From: Oreohelix idahoensis
Lineage: Eukaryota; Mollusca; Gastropoda; Stylommatophora; Oreohelicidae
DNA length: 64,000 nucleotides
Direction of reading: 5' to 3'
Assembly: GCA_024509875.1 (NCBI GenBank)
Contig: JAMPIV010017539.1
Coordinates: forward strand, 113,631-177,630
Shown here: piece by piece, positions 46,163-58,431 of the stretch
Layout of the letters: the number at the start of each line of letters is the position of its first letter
Numbering within the stretch: the first letter of the stretch is position 1
Translations under genes and position numbers: made by a program
The notes under the pieces: generated by a model
Told to the model about the DNA's origin: nothing
What the model saw: only the letters and a program-made list of their open reading frames with translations
Database searches by the model: none

Positions 46163-46501
46163 CTTCTTCTTCTTCCATCCTTAGCCACCAACCGGCAAAG
46201 CAGTATGTGGCCAGTACGCCTAGTGGCGTCCTAGGGCAACAACAAATTGATCAATCTATCGCTGTTTCCACCACGCCTAGTGGCGTCTTTGTGGAACAAA
46301 AACAGACCGAACAATCTATCATTGCTTCTGTAATCAGATTATTTGGCAAGCAGGTGATCAGCCCACTGTGCGAAGTTTTTGCGGGATGGGGTAAACAGCC
46401 CCATGCCCATACCCTCCTTAGTCGCTTTTTACGACATGCGTGGTAGGGTGCAGTGTTACTATTCTTTGCTCCCCTTTCGGGCCCCGGTAACACACGGGTG
46501 A
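46163..46501 (-). mobile_element. SINE inserted in RNase H region of F
   Basis: 339 bases flanked by an 11-bp duplication AGAATAGGCTT (46152-46162 and 46502-46512), with an (AAG)n tail on the minus strand. The last ~70 bases before the tail match the 3' end of the LINE at 36241 (gccac.aggcgt.., ctggccac, actgctttg, ggtggctaa). The body contains ACGCATGTCGTAAAAAGCGA followed by CTAAGGAGGG, which resembles the conserved central domain reported for metazoan-wide MetaSINEs; that match is from memory. The 15-base block gacgccactaggcgt occurs twice. Without a search, a LINE-derived fragment remains possible. Confidence 0.8.
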
Positions 46502-49500
46502 AGAATAGGCTTGCTAGTGAGTTTTTCCTTTAAGTCTTGGAACGCTAATTCACTTTGCGCAGTCCAAATAATTTTATCTGGAAGTCCCTTGCGAGTCAAA
46601 TCAGTCAGAGGAGCACAAATAGAGTTAAAATCTTTGATGTATTTTTGATAAAATCCGCATAACGACACGAATGATCGCACGTCCTTTTTTGTTTGTGGTC
46701 TAGGTGCTCTCTGCAGTTTTTCCAAGTTCTTGGGATCAGGGGTCATGTTACCCTGATATACAGTGTGTCCCAAGAATTCCAACTCTTTGCATCCAATACA
46801 ACATTTTGTTTGCCTAGCAGTTAAGTTCGCCTCCCTAAGCCTATTAAATAACATTTTTAGAGCGTCAATGTGTTCTTCAAATGTCTCTGTGGCGACGAGA
46901 ATATCATCCATGAAATTCGTGATACATGGGTTATTCAGGGGATCCAACAATTTACGCATCATCCTTGAAAATACACTCGGAGCATTTTTCAGTCCGAATG
47001 GTAGCATGTTGAATTCATAATGTCCATCCGAAGTGCTAAAAGCCAAATAAGGTCTCACTTCAGGCTTCACTGGAATCTGGTAATAGCCTTTACTAAGATC
47101 CACTTTTGAAAAGTATTTTGCCTTGTTTAATCTGGCAAATAACTGTTTTGTGTCTGGTAATGGATCCACTTGTCCTTCTGTGACAGCATTCAGTTTCCTG
47201 TAATCTATGCACAGTCTGTGTTCCCCAGACGGTTTTCTCAACAAAACGACACTGGAGCTAAAAGATGATTCACTGTGTGAAATAATCCCCTCCTTCAACA
47301 AATAATCTATTTCTTCCTTCAATGCCTTCTCCTTCGCGAACGGAATAGAATAGGCTCTCATACAGATTGGGTTTGAGTCTACCAGTTTCATGTCATACTG
47401 TAGCAAATTTGTATGGCCTGGTTTATCTGTTAATACATCTGTATGTTCCTCCAGAACCTGTTGAACTCTCTCCCTCTGATTTTTAGTCAGGTGCTTACTG
47501 ACTTTTACCTGTGCTGCTGTTTCACAAGGATGTAATGGGTATTCATGTGAGGTGAGTGGTTCCTTTTGCATTTGAGTTGCGATAGCCAAGGTCAGTAAGG
47601 GGGTGCTTTCCTGGAGTGGTCTGTCCAGATACTTCTTTAACAGGTTTACATGATAAACTTTCTCCTTCCCCTTTTTGTCAATTTTATAGTTTGTTCTAGA
47701 CACCTTCTCTAGAACCGTATATGGACCTTGCCATCCAATTTGTAATTTATTCTGGCTACCGGGTAGTAGAAGCAGCACCTTCTCTCCCACAGCTAGTTCT
47801 CTGTCCTTTGCCTTCCTATTAAAATACGCTGCATGTTTCTTCCTGGCTTGTTTCAGATTATCATTTGCCAGTTTCCATCCAGCTTTCAAACGAGTGGTCA
47901 GTTCGTTCACGTATTGATAAGATGAGGTAACAGTCTCTTCCGCCTTCTCATCTGTCCAGGTCCTTAATAGGGCTTCTAATGGACCTTTTATTGGCCTCCC
48001 AAATAGCAGAGTTGCGGGAGCCATCCCGGTTGAACTATGTGGTACCTCCCGATACGCAAACAACGCGGCGGGCAGGAATTGATCCCACAGATCCGGTTTT
48101 TCGTGTGCCAGCTTTCTCAGGATAGAAATGAGAGTCCCGTTGAATCTCTCTACCTGGCCGTTCCCTTGCGGATGGTACGGACTACAATGAAAGTGTCTCG
48201 CTTGAAATAGTTTAAAAACTTCTTCCGTTAGTTTTCCCTTGAACTGTGAGCCATTATCAGTCAAGATTTGATGCGGGAATCCTAATCGGGTGAATATTGT
48301 AAGTAGTGCCTCTGCTACATGTTTTGAATCAATTGATGGCAGGGCTACCGCCTCTCCCCACATAGAACAAGTGTCCACCAGAGTAAGGATGTAACTGTTC
48401 CTCCTCTTGGTCCGAGTGAGAGGTCCCACAATATCCACTGCAACCCTCTCAATAGGTGTTTCCACTATGGGCATTTCCCCTAGAGTTGCAGGAGCAGTCC
48501 AGTGCTTTGGAGCTACCCTTTGACATTCTGGACAGGATTTGACATATCTTTTTATATCCTCCGTTATTCCTGGCCAGAAGTAATGACAAGCTATACGCTG
48601 TCCTGTGGCGCTGATCCCCATGTGACCACTGAAGGGATTCGCATGCCCGAGTTCCATCACTTTATCCCTATATGAAGTGGGAAGAACCAGCTGGTTGTGA
48701 CCATTTGTTCCAGTTCCGGCCTTCCTGTATAATAGTTTGTTCTTCATAAAATATTCCCCCTTGCTCGGAGGTGTGTGGCATTTGGGCAATTTTTTAAAAC
48801 ATGGCTTGAGTGTCCTATCCTCAGCCTGCGCCTTCCTCATCTCCTCTGGATGAGCATTTATAGGTTCACCTTCTTCCTCCTTCTTCTGTGACCTGGTCTG
48901 CACTGTCGCCATGATCACAGGTCTCTCGGGATTCCCCAAGAAGACGTATCTACACCCCAATATCAGAGGGTAGATTGGTTCATCTATCACTGCTGCTCTG
49001 ATTTCTCCTTCCACATAGCGAGTTTTCACCGTTATCCTTGCGATGGGAAGTGTCATGAGTGGTATGTCCTTAGTTGCCCCTTGTATTTCCACTGTTTCTG
49101 TGGTATACTGACTTGGGTCCACTAGGCTCGACTTCACAACTGAATCATAATCCAAACCTGTATCATAAAGGCACCTTATGGTGACCCCATTACAAATAAC
49201 ATCCTCACAAACTGGGGGGTGATAAGGTTCCTGCTGTCCATTAGGATTAACCTTTAATCTTTGAGTCCCCGACTTCATTGCAGCAATGTTTGAAGGTTTC
49301 CTTCTACAAAATTCGGTGTTATGGTTATCTTTCTTGCACCATTTACACCATCTTTTTCCTTGGTTCAACGGTTTTCTTTCATTGAACTTTTGGTCATTGA
49401 ACTGTGAGTTTCTGTCGCGATAGTCATTTCTTGGCCGCTCAAAGTTTGTCCTACCTTTATTTCCCTGCTCTCTATTATCAAATTTATTCAATTGCTGTGG

Positions 49501-50020
49501 AGCTTTAAAATTGTCTATGTGCTTCTTTTTAGCACCACTTACCTCTGCCTGGGCTGCCTGATACCTCTCAGCGACATTTAAAACCTCCCCCAACTTCTCT
49601 GCACCTTGTTCCATGAGAAATTTTCTCATGTCTGGAGCCATGGACTCTCTCAATTGCTCAATCATGATCATCTCTTTCAGATCTTGGGTCTTCCCCAGAG
49701 CAGTCCATTTCTCCAAATAGGTTTCCAGTCTGGCAGAGAATTGGTGGTATGTCTCCCCAGACAACAGTTTGGCATTTCTAAATTTCTTACGATAAAATTC
49801 ACCATTTTTTTCGTACCTTAATAACAAAGCCTGCTTTAACATGTCATAATTGTCTTGGTCTTCTCTGTTCATTTTTGCGAAGACTTCATAAGAAGTACCT
49901 CTCAGTCCCTGTGATAACTTTAAACTCCACCTCTCTCTCTCTCTAACCCATATGTAGTAGCTAATAACTCAAAACGTCCGAGGTACCCCTCTATGTCATC
50001 GTCTTTCTCAACAAAATGGT

Positions 50021-50340
50021 CTAAATGAAACCCCATAGCTGATGTTGAGGCTCCCAGACTGGCGTAGCATCTGAGGCAAAAGGGCTGGTACCATTTTCAG
50101 GAGCCTGGCCTTGTAACTCCAGCTCCCTTAGTCGTAATTCGTGCTCCCTTTGCAACTTTCTATCTTCTGCCTCCCTTTCGGCAGTCAACCTTTTTTGTTC
50201 TGCCTCCCTCTCGGCCCTTTTATCTTCTGCTTCCCTTTGCTGTCGTTTTTCTTCTGCCTCAATCTGCAGCCTCTTAATTTCTTTTTCAGCCTCTAACTTC
50301 TTCTCTTCAGCTAATCTTCTTTCTTCCCGTTCAATATACT
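50021..50340 (-). repeat. Charged coiled-coil repeat region of the F gag
   Basis: Purine-rich coding repeats encode Glu/Arg/Lys heptads (KRLQIEAEEKRQQREAEDKR). The same kind of segment, further expanded, is in element A (2218-2465). Confidence 0.7.
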
Positions 50341-50443
50341 TATTACATTCAGCCGTTACATATTGAATTAAAACCTGACCATCCATTCCCATATCCTTTG
50401 CCGTTAGCACAGCAGCTGATCTGAACTTTGCCAGCTCCGCCAT

Positions 50444-50681
50444 ACTTTTTAGACAATTTAGCAATGAGCAAGATAAAATTCCAACCACTAAAGTAATTCT
50501 AATTACTATAGTCTAAAATAATTCTAATTAGCCAGTTAACTAATTAATTACCACTGGCTGTGAAGATTCACCAACTTTTATTTTCACTTTTAATTTTAAG
50601 GGACACTTTTAATTTTTTCACTGTGTTCCCCTAATTTTATTCTCCCACCAGGAGATCCTAATATTACAAGTTTAGCTAATT
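50444..50681. other. Leader of element F
   Basis: About 240 non-coding AT-rich bases between the primer site and gag. Confidence 0.6.
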
Positions 50682-50699
50682 ATCCCGGACGAGCCCCCA
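50682..50699 (-). promoter_or_regulatory. Primer-binding site of element F, tRNA-Pro type
   Basis: The plus strand reads ATCCCGGACGAGCCCCCA, identical to the 3' end of animal tRNA-Pro including CCA. The site, TGGGGGCTCGTCCGGGAT on the minus strand, is five bases from the 5' LTR. Confidence 0.88.
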
Positions 50700-50704
50700 A
50701 TATA

Positions 50705-52975
50705 TGTAGTGGTTTTTGATGGTACTGTATGGTTGTGATATCACCTAGTGTGATGCATGAGGTCAGCTGTGAAGGCTCCTGAGATAAATGTAGCTGTGAA
50801 TTTACAGAAGGCCCTTCTTGCTACCACTTACGACCTCACACATATCTTTTTTACTAATGAATGTGGCTACGTTAAAAATCTAGGGTACTGAATGTAAGGT
50901 GTTGTATTAATATATACAAACACACACACAGATATTTAATAAGTTTAATAATAGTAATGAACTTTATAACACACTGAACTAACTCAAGCTGTTTAAAATT
51001 TTGATATTAAAATTTTCTTTAAGTTTATTTGTTCTGAACCAAGGTTTTATTTTGGTCAGAACATATGAAAGGTTTTGCAATTATGAATGAAATGCATGAA
51101 TATATGGCATAATAAATGAAAGGTATGTACATATGAATTTTACAAGACTAGTTAATATTAATACTGTTTATATTTGTAATTTATCTGGGAGAACGATTAA
51201 TGGATGTGCTGTTGGAGTGGCCTCATCACTCCCTGTCTATGGCTACTAAACATTGTCCATTACTGACGGGAGGAATACAAGTTTTATTTCCCACCATGGT
51301 ATGTTTTAGTTAATGGGAATATAGTTGGTGTTAGTTATGAAATAAGATGGTGAATTTCCAGCAGGCCAGACGCTCACGTATCTTTGACTGAGTAGTTCTG
51401 GTGCTGGAATTTGGTGGCCCCACCTCTCCGTGCTTGGGGGCAATATAGGCTGCTCTGCCAAAATTCTCGACTGCACGGGTCCACACTTGGATTTGTCAAC
51501 ATAGCATTTGACACCACTTTGGTGCCAAATAAAAAAACTCACAGTTCTGAAACTCTGACCATACAGCACACCTTACCAAGTTGGTTTCACATAGTATAAG
51601 TTCCCCAAGACTACATATTCTGAAATATGTTCATTAGCTTCCTGCCATTGAATAGGATAGGTGATATGTTCCACTGATCTCAACACTTGATCCGCCCTTC
51701 ATAATCCTTGCTGGCGTTTATGTATTTTGTTTGTCTCTAGACCCTGAACTGGGGCTGGGGGTCTAGAGCGAATCCTTACTTGTTGTAAGGGCTAGATTTT
51801 GATATGGCAGTATCAAATCACTCGAAACATTAAACAATGTTAAAATATACAAAGAAATACTTTCAGTCTTACCAGAATTATGAATAGAGAACACAGTATA
51901 TGTTAGCAAAACTCAGCTGAGCTGCTGGCTCTAGTATGGCGTCCCTCTAAATATTTCAATTAGCTTCTGGGAATTACACCACTAAATAATTACTGTGTCT
52001 ACTACTGGACAACTTATGATGAATGGCAAAGATGCGCGTCTGAGCGCCGATATTATGTTTATCTGTGGCCAATCACCGCCTTTTTTTTCTTTTCAAATTC
52101 AAACCCCCTACCAAAAAGTCAGTTCAGTCATACCTCAGTCAAGTATGTATTATTGTCTGTTGGTCCGTCTGTCTCTACTTGCGTTTCACAAAAAAACACA
52201 CTTGTTTTTTGAACCAACTCTGCCATCCCCTACACAATTTTGCCTTTAAAGTTATTTTTAGCCACATCTTTCCCTAACACCCCCTCTCTTTCATTCTAAC
52301 TAGATTTTAGCACTTGAGTCTCAAGGCTGCAATTTTTTGAAAATTAGTGACATGTTTTTGTTTCAATGCAGTCGCTCGCTGATATGAACAACCCAGTCTT
52401 TTGTCAATATCTTCATTATTATCTATCCGTCTGTATAAATGAAAGCATATTATTTCTCTGCTCAAGATGGGCCATCCGGCCAGCTAGGTTTTATATTCCT
52501 AACATTATTATTAAGAAAAAGTTACTTTTCAAGGTTAGTTGTTTTTTTTAAATATGTTCGAGCATCTTCTGTAAGGCGTTTGCCGCTGAATTCAAATAAA
52601 GGACAAAATATCGCAAAAGCGTCCAAGAAATGACTGTGGCGTATAATAGCTAAGGTCCCTTTTGTCGATTTCTTTACCTTGTGTCAACTTGGGGACGTGA
52701 ATTTGTTTCCTTCCCCCCCCCCCCACCCCCCAATTGCGTCTTTTTAGCCTTGCTAGTTTCAAGCACGTGTTCAGTCATATTTTTCCTTTTGATCTCCGTT
52801 CTCATCCCGTTCCAAGGGTAACGTTTTGCCTTCACGTCTAGCAAGTTAATTTCCATGGCGGGTAGTGACCCGCGGCCTGGGCGATCATGTACTCGAGTAA
52901 CTTACGCATTATTTTTATCCCTACATTTTATCTTTGGAGATATTTTAACGTTGTATCACGGTTAATTTTATCACA
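50705..52975 (-). repeat. 5' LTR of element F
   Basis: 2271 bp partner of 43300-45652. It lacks the ~85-base segment after cacagttctgaaa and has a longer C-run near 52700-52730. Confidence 0.95.
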
Positions 52976-52980
52976 ATCGT

Positions 52981-53194
52981 TCACACGCACTTGAAATAAT
53001 AAAATGTCAACACGGTTTGACACGAGACAATGTCGGCCAGCCGGTAGAAAGTATGTGGGAACGGGTGAAGAACAAGTAGGGGTATAAAAGAGACAGATAT
53101 AGCAGACAGGGAGAAGCTCGAAGACAGTCATGTAGAAGTATACTGTAGAGAGACGTTAAGTCGGTAGTGCTACTCTTTCGGCCAGAAGAACTTC
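52981..53194 (+). promoter_or_regulatory. Possible TATA-box promoter
   Basis: TATAAAAG at 53093-53100 is followed by a purine-rich stretch with no long open frame. It may be the promoter of an unrecognised transcript or an old LTR. Weak. Confidence 0.25.
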
Positions 53195-53430
53195 AAAAGT
53201 CATAGATAGAAGCACGTGCATTGAGATCTCTCCAAAAGTCATAGATAGAAGCACGTGCATTGAGATCTCTCCAAAAGTCATAGATAGAAGCACGTGCATT
53301 GAGATCTCTCCAAAAGTCATAGATAGAAGCACGTGTATTGAGATCTCTCCAAAAGTCATAGATAGAAACACGTGCATTGAGATCTCTCCAAAATTCATAG
53401 ATAGAAGCGCGTGCATTGAGATCTCTCAAA
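53195..53430. repeat. 39-bp minisatellite
   Basis: Six copies of tccaaaagtcatagatagaa followed by gcacgtgcattgagatctc, diverging slightly at the right end. The unit is a multiple of three, so repeats of a 13-residue frame appear on the minus strand; there is no other sign of a gene. Confidence 0.95.
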
Positions 53431-56400
53431 AAGACTACCAGTCTCCAACAAGCACGCACTACGTTTTCCGGCTCATGGTTTTTCCAAAATTAGGAGAGGT
53501 AACGAATCTATGTACTTTGTGAATTTATACCAGCTCAAACAGAGCGCTGGAACATATGTGAAAGTATAGAGAAATATTTCTCTTCGTCAAATCGAGAAAC
53601 GTTAAAAATGGCGGTTACCAGAGCAATAGCGTAGACAAGATTCGCTACCAGAGAAATTGACAATTTAAGTTACCAGAGATTTCAAATAGATGAGAACCGC
53701 TACAGTTGCATTTTAGAAAGTGATACAGAAACCCAACCATTCGTTGCTAGTAAATATGGTAGATGTCAAAGGGAAGAAGACAGACAAGACTGAATCACTC
53801 CTTATTAATCGTATGAGAAATAATTAGGAACTGTATGATTTTGCTGAATATTTGAACCATGTTGTATCAAATCAAATCCATAAGAAACAGCAGCAAGCCA
53901 TGGGCCTATTCAGCTAAATAAACAGCATTAGAAAACGTTTTCCCGCATCTTTTTGAAACCAATGCATGTAACTGTCGTAACGTCACAGCCTTCCATGTCG
54001 TAAAGTCTACATCATCATAACCTGTATTGGTATGCGTTCATGTTTGGTGACAATCATTCATTTGAAACCAAAGCTAGTCGTCAGCAGGATACTCAGGAGA
54101 ACCTGGGAAATGAGGTTTCCATCGGCCTCAATCTCTCAAGACAAATAACAACTGAAGTTGACAACACCGTGTTAACACTTCACCACTATACGACTCTTCA
54201 AGTAAAGACACATAACCTGATATAATCTAACATTGATACATTTTGAGAACCATTGGCAAAAGAAATTCTCTACTTTTTCATTGAGGAGAAAATACGTCGT
54301 CAACAAAAAAAAGAATACCTGACAGACTAACAAACACACCGGATGGACTAATCTTCCATTCTACTAAAACGAACATTCAACAGCACTTCCCGAGGCGAAA
54401 GGCGTGGGTCTGTTTCCATGATGTGCTATACGGACAGTGTGTTTTTCTTCCTTGACAATCTCTGATTTCTACAGACATGTGCGTAGAACAATATCTTCTG
54501 ATGTCAACAGAGACTTAAATAAAAGTTATGACCAGGCACCGGTTAGAAATTTAAATATAAAACAGAGATATATATTGTCAGTGATTATCTCCATCTCAGA
54601 GTTTAGTGCTTACGGGAAAGAAGAAAAGAATGACGGAAATGATTATGAAAAACCAAATAAAATTTAACAAAAAGAAAAACAAAAAATACAATAAGCGAAT
54701 CCGATTCGTGACAAAATTAAACTTTCCATTACTCCGTCTCTGAATCATTATTTATGTGAGTATCGACCAGAGCAACTAAGTCGGGTGAGTTACTGCAGAT
54801 GTAACGAACTCCATTCTTTATTCGTACTCACTGGAATCTACGAAAATGGAAAATTCAAGAAATTGCCTTTATTTTGGAAATAAACTGTGCGTTGTTTTAA
54901 CGGTGAGCGGAAATAAAGTCAAAGGAAAAAACGTCTCAGATAGAAGTCACGATATTGGTTAGGAAATAAAAGTCACGATATTGGTTTGGAAATAAAAGTC
55001 ACAGGAAAAAAGTCACACTTTTGTGAAAAAGACAAGACTTATTCAATTTCTTAAGTAAAGTAAGGAAATGAAACAAAAACCATTAAGTCAGTCATTTATA
55101 GACAGTACGCGGCTCGCACGGACTGAAAACGTGTCAAGATGCAATCTTGAGAAGTTGCTCCTGGTCCTGGGTGAGCTGGGTTTATTGGGTACATTGTTGT
55201 GGCAAACGTGATTGCAATATAAGTCGAGCTAAATGTTTGTGAGTTGCATTTGATGTTTGCACGAGCAGCTGAACTTTGATTGTTATGACATGTGACTAAA
55301 GTAGTAGTAATTATTGGTTAAAGTTAGCCTGAGGTATGGAAGGTGAAAAAGTTACAAGGATGTCCAAAGGGAGTTGACCGACGTCGTAGAAGGGAACGGT
55401 CGTGTCCCGTTGTTTCTCTTGCGTAGAAGAGCTGGTGTTTGTTGTGTGGTTTTAGTTGCTGCTAGGATCGAAGTTATATACGATCTTGGAAGTTGTCGTA
55501 GTCCCAGAATTGATATTAGTACTATTTGAATACTGGTAGGTTGTCGAGATATATTGGTAATTTCTTGTCCAGAAGTCTGAGTCGACAGTATATGTTGAAC
55601 GTCTAAACAGAGAGAAGCTTTAAAGAACGGAAATTTGGATAGCATAATTCGTCATAGGACATCATTCATTCCTCAATTAAAAAGGAATATTTCTCGCCCA
55701 CGATTAAGACGGAGGGTGCAGCATTTTCGTCTCCTTTTATTGCGTGCTCACAAGTTCAATACATATTTAAATCAAGTTCAAATCACTCGAAATCTTACTA
55801 CATGAGTCAATCTAACACTCATAGTTGATAACGTGTCCAAATGTCAAGTTCAACTCCATCGGAAGCTTACCATCTGAAGTCACGCTAAAGCGCTAAAAAG
55901 TTGAATCTCATATTTATATCAAGTGCAACACACTCTTAAACGCACTCTATGAAGCAGACTCCAAAGTATACTTTATGAATCACGATTACATACTCAAGTT
56001 AATGAGTCTACATAGTAAGAACAGTTCGTGAAGAAATCCAGTCTGGCCAGTAACCTTCGGAGATTACACAAAAGACATTTTCATACGACAACTGCTAACT
56101 GTTGGTTAACGCTACAGAGATATTGTTAAACAGTGAAGGACGGTACATTATCAACATTCTCAGTACAACGAAATTTTCATCAGAACGTTCTCGGCGTAGA
56201 GATGCCCCATTCGAAATAACTTATAACAACTTGGGACATTCTATGCTGTAGTGAAATCTGAATCCTATCTCGGCCCTCATTCAAAACATTACACCGCACA
56301 GAAATTCCAAGAAGTCAAACAACCAATCAAATCCGCAGCTCGGTACATGCATTGCTAATATTTTGTAAGGTCTTTTAGTAGGAAGACGAGAAAGTGTAGA

Positions 56401-57158
56401 TGTTGACAATTTTTCGAAAGGTAATGTGCAGATAGGAACGGAATATATCAATGATGAGGAACATAATTCGATAATAGGGATCATTAGCTATTGGCAGATA
56501 TCTATAATTTCACTGGAAGTGGAGTAGAACTGGAGAAAATGTGTATTTAATGAATCGAAGCATGAACCGTGTTGTGCTTTGCCATGATTAGGTTGCTCCA
56601 GTGAAAAGTCGGATTAATCTAGATATAAGAGTGATGCTGCAGTAGATAGAGCTTAGCCCTAAGAATAATATAAGCTTTGTATGAAGGAAATCCGTTCAGA
56701 GATAATTAAACTAGAACGATTTCAAGTTTTTCATATTAGCACAGAACGCCTAAGATTTTCACTTTTTCCAGTCTACAAAATACTTTGGCCTTGATGCTTT
56801 CTCGTACGGGAAACCTTGACCTATAAAAGGCAGAAGGTACCAATAATCACACACTTGCCACACAATTCACAACTTCAGACACGAGCGAAATCGTCTACTA
56901 CCAGACTCCATTGCCATCTGCAGGGTAATACAGTCTGAAGAGTCATTAAAAGCCGGTCTGGATGTATTTGAGCGTAAGAAAGAATGTAATGATACAACTA
57001 GGCGATAGAGAGAACTTATTTATTTCAGAGAGATGTTTTTATTTAGGGATGTCGAAGATTGCCAAACTGTAACCGTAGGATTCCACCAAACGTTACCCAA
57101 AGAAATATTAATATTATAACTGATGACTGGTCTTGGAGATTGAATAAATGGTGATGGG
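53431..57158. other. Non-coding region
   Basis: No gene, RNA or transposon recognised. A TATAAAAG at 56822-56829 with a GCAG|GGTAAT-like boundary near 56920 could be a promoter and first exon, but I see no coding exon to join. Confidence 0.4.
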
Positions 57159-58431
57159 TGTTACCTTAATGGTTACACTGTTCATACGCCCACACAGAGC
57201 AGAACAGTAATTCTTATATCACGCGAATGTCAAAATATCAAATTCTGTACTACTAACATACCACTGCTACACACGAGATACTGTTAGTGAATTCAATCGG
57301 TTTGTTGACCTAGATTTCGCCACCCAGGCTATTTCCTCATAATTCCAGGCTGATAATTACTCAGAACTCTATAGCTGATAATTACTCATTTAATAGTTTA
57401 ATGGCTATTTATGGTCATGCGTTATCACAGAAAGTACTATAGTCACATCTCCACTTCTCATAATCATTAGCGCTCTACAACATCAACACTAGATCCTCTC
57501 AGCAACGGTCGTCCTCGCCGTGCTGACAACATGAATAATAATGGCCTTCTTAAATCTGCTCAATAAAGACGCTCTCAACATTGGCGCTTTAAGGTAGATA
57601 TGGATCCTCTCAATAATAACAAATGGCCTCCTTTCTCAGCAACGGTCATCCTCGCCGTGCTGGCAATAATAAATGGCCTCAAACGATGCTTCTAACATCA
57701 ATATTATAATAAATAGACAATGGATCCTTTTCCCAGCAAACGGTCCTCCTCGCCGTGCTGACAATACTAAATGGCCTCAAACGATGCTTCTAACATCAAT
57801 ATTATAATAAATAGACATTGGATCCTTTTCCCAGCAAACGGTCCTCCTCGCCGTGCTGACAATACTAAATGGCCTCAAACGATGCTTCTAACATCAATAG
57901 TGAATACTCGCGGCAATTTCTCGCAGGACTGCACTCCCTGGCAGTCTGCAGTAATCTCGCCTTCACTCATCTTGACATTTATATAGTCAAACATATGTCC
58001 TGGATCCTTACCTCTTCAAAAATACTCACAAACACAATTCTCCAATAAACTCAGAAATTATAGGCCTACACAAATAAGTGCATTTATAACTTTTGCACTG
58101 CACAGGCATACTCAGAACACACACCGTAGGACCGACCTCTCCCGTCGGTACCCAAAAACAGACTGCCCTTAGTTCACACACTAGACCCGCCAAAAAAGAC
58201 ACGAGACTCGGTTGTTTAAAAAACACAACTCAGTCTCGATAATTGCATGGGCTAGTCACACGAGCTTACTCACAGCTCAAGACAGTTCAGAGAAAAAAAC
58301 ATCTCCGCGATTTGAACTGCCCAGTGTTCGCCACTTGGAAACTTCTCGATCACACGAGGGAATTCCCCTAACACAATTTTAACTTAACATCAGCTTAATC
58401 AAGCAACGTAACCCGTAATCGAATCTATACA
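57159..58431 (-). repeat. 3' LTR of element D
   Basis: 1273 bp, diverged from the LTRs of C but collinear. The right end is set by TATACA beside the purine tract, the left end by TGTTACC matching the start of the C LTR. Confidence 0.65.
57490..57905. repeat. 98-bp minisatellite in the LTR of D
   Basis: Two complete and several partial copies of a unit starting ggatccttttcccagcaaac and containing aaatggcctcaaacgatgct. It sits where C has its own array, and both contain a taaat..atggcct core. Confidence 0.85.

Larger units (their letters stand above)
45740..50443 (-). pseudogene. Gag-pol of element F: gag, protease, integrase, reverse transcriptase, RNase H
   Basis: Gag starts at the ATG at 50441-50443 with a long charged coil (REAEDKRAEREAEQKRLTAE). 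Frames shift near 50030-50060 and again in a GA run near 49935. From 49872 to about 46502 one frame then carries the rest of gag, a CCHC knuckle (CKWCKKDNHNTEFC, ~49350), a protease with YDTG (~49160), the integrase HHCC motif (GHANPFSGHMG...CPECQ), the integrase core acids (VDIVGPL, LTDNGSQF, NGQVERFN; ~48435-48150), and a reverse transcriptase with LCIDYRKLN and FMDD (~46905). RNase H (RTDASNVGLGAALL, TDHQPLVF, ADFLSRHP) continues at 46138-45740 after the SINE insertion. All visible catalytic residues are retained. About 1,400 codons in total. Confidence 0.92.
43300..52975 (-). mobile_element. Element F: complete Gmr1-like Ty3/gypsy retrotransposon
   Basis: Full unit of 9676 bp with LTRs 43300-45652 and 50705-52975. 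It is flanked by a perfect 5-bp duplication ATCGT (43295-43299 and 52976-52980). On the minus strand: 5' LTR, tRNA-Pro-type primer site, gag, protease, integrase, reverse transcriptase, RNase H, purine tract, 3' LTR. Integrase precedes reverse transcriptase, the Gmr1 order. LTRs are about 99% identical by eye apart from one ~85-bp gap and a poly-C difference, so the insertion is recent. Gag frameshifts and a SINE in the RNase H region make this copy non-functional. Confidence 0.95.

Noticed and set aside
53156..53459. Repetitive open frames in two frames on the minus strand
   Set aside because: 39-bp minisatellite with a unit divisible by three keeps frames open; no start context or conserved domain.
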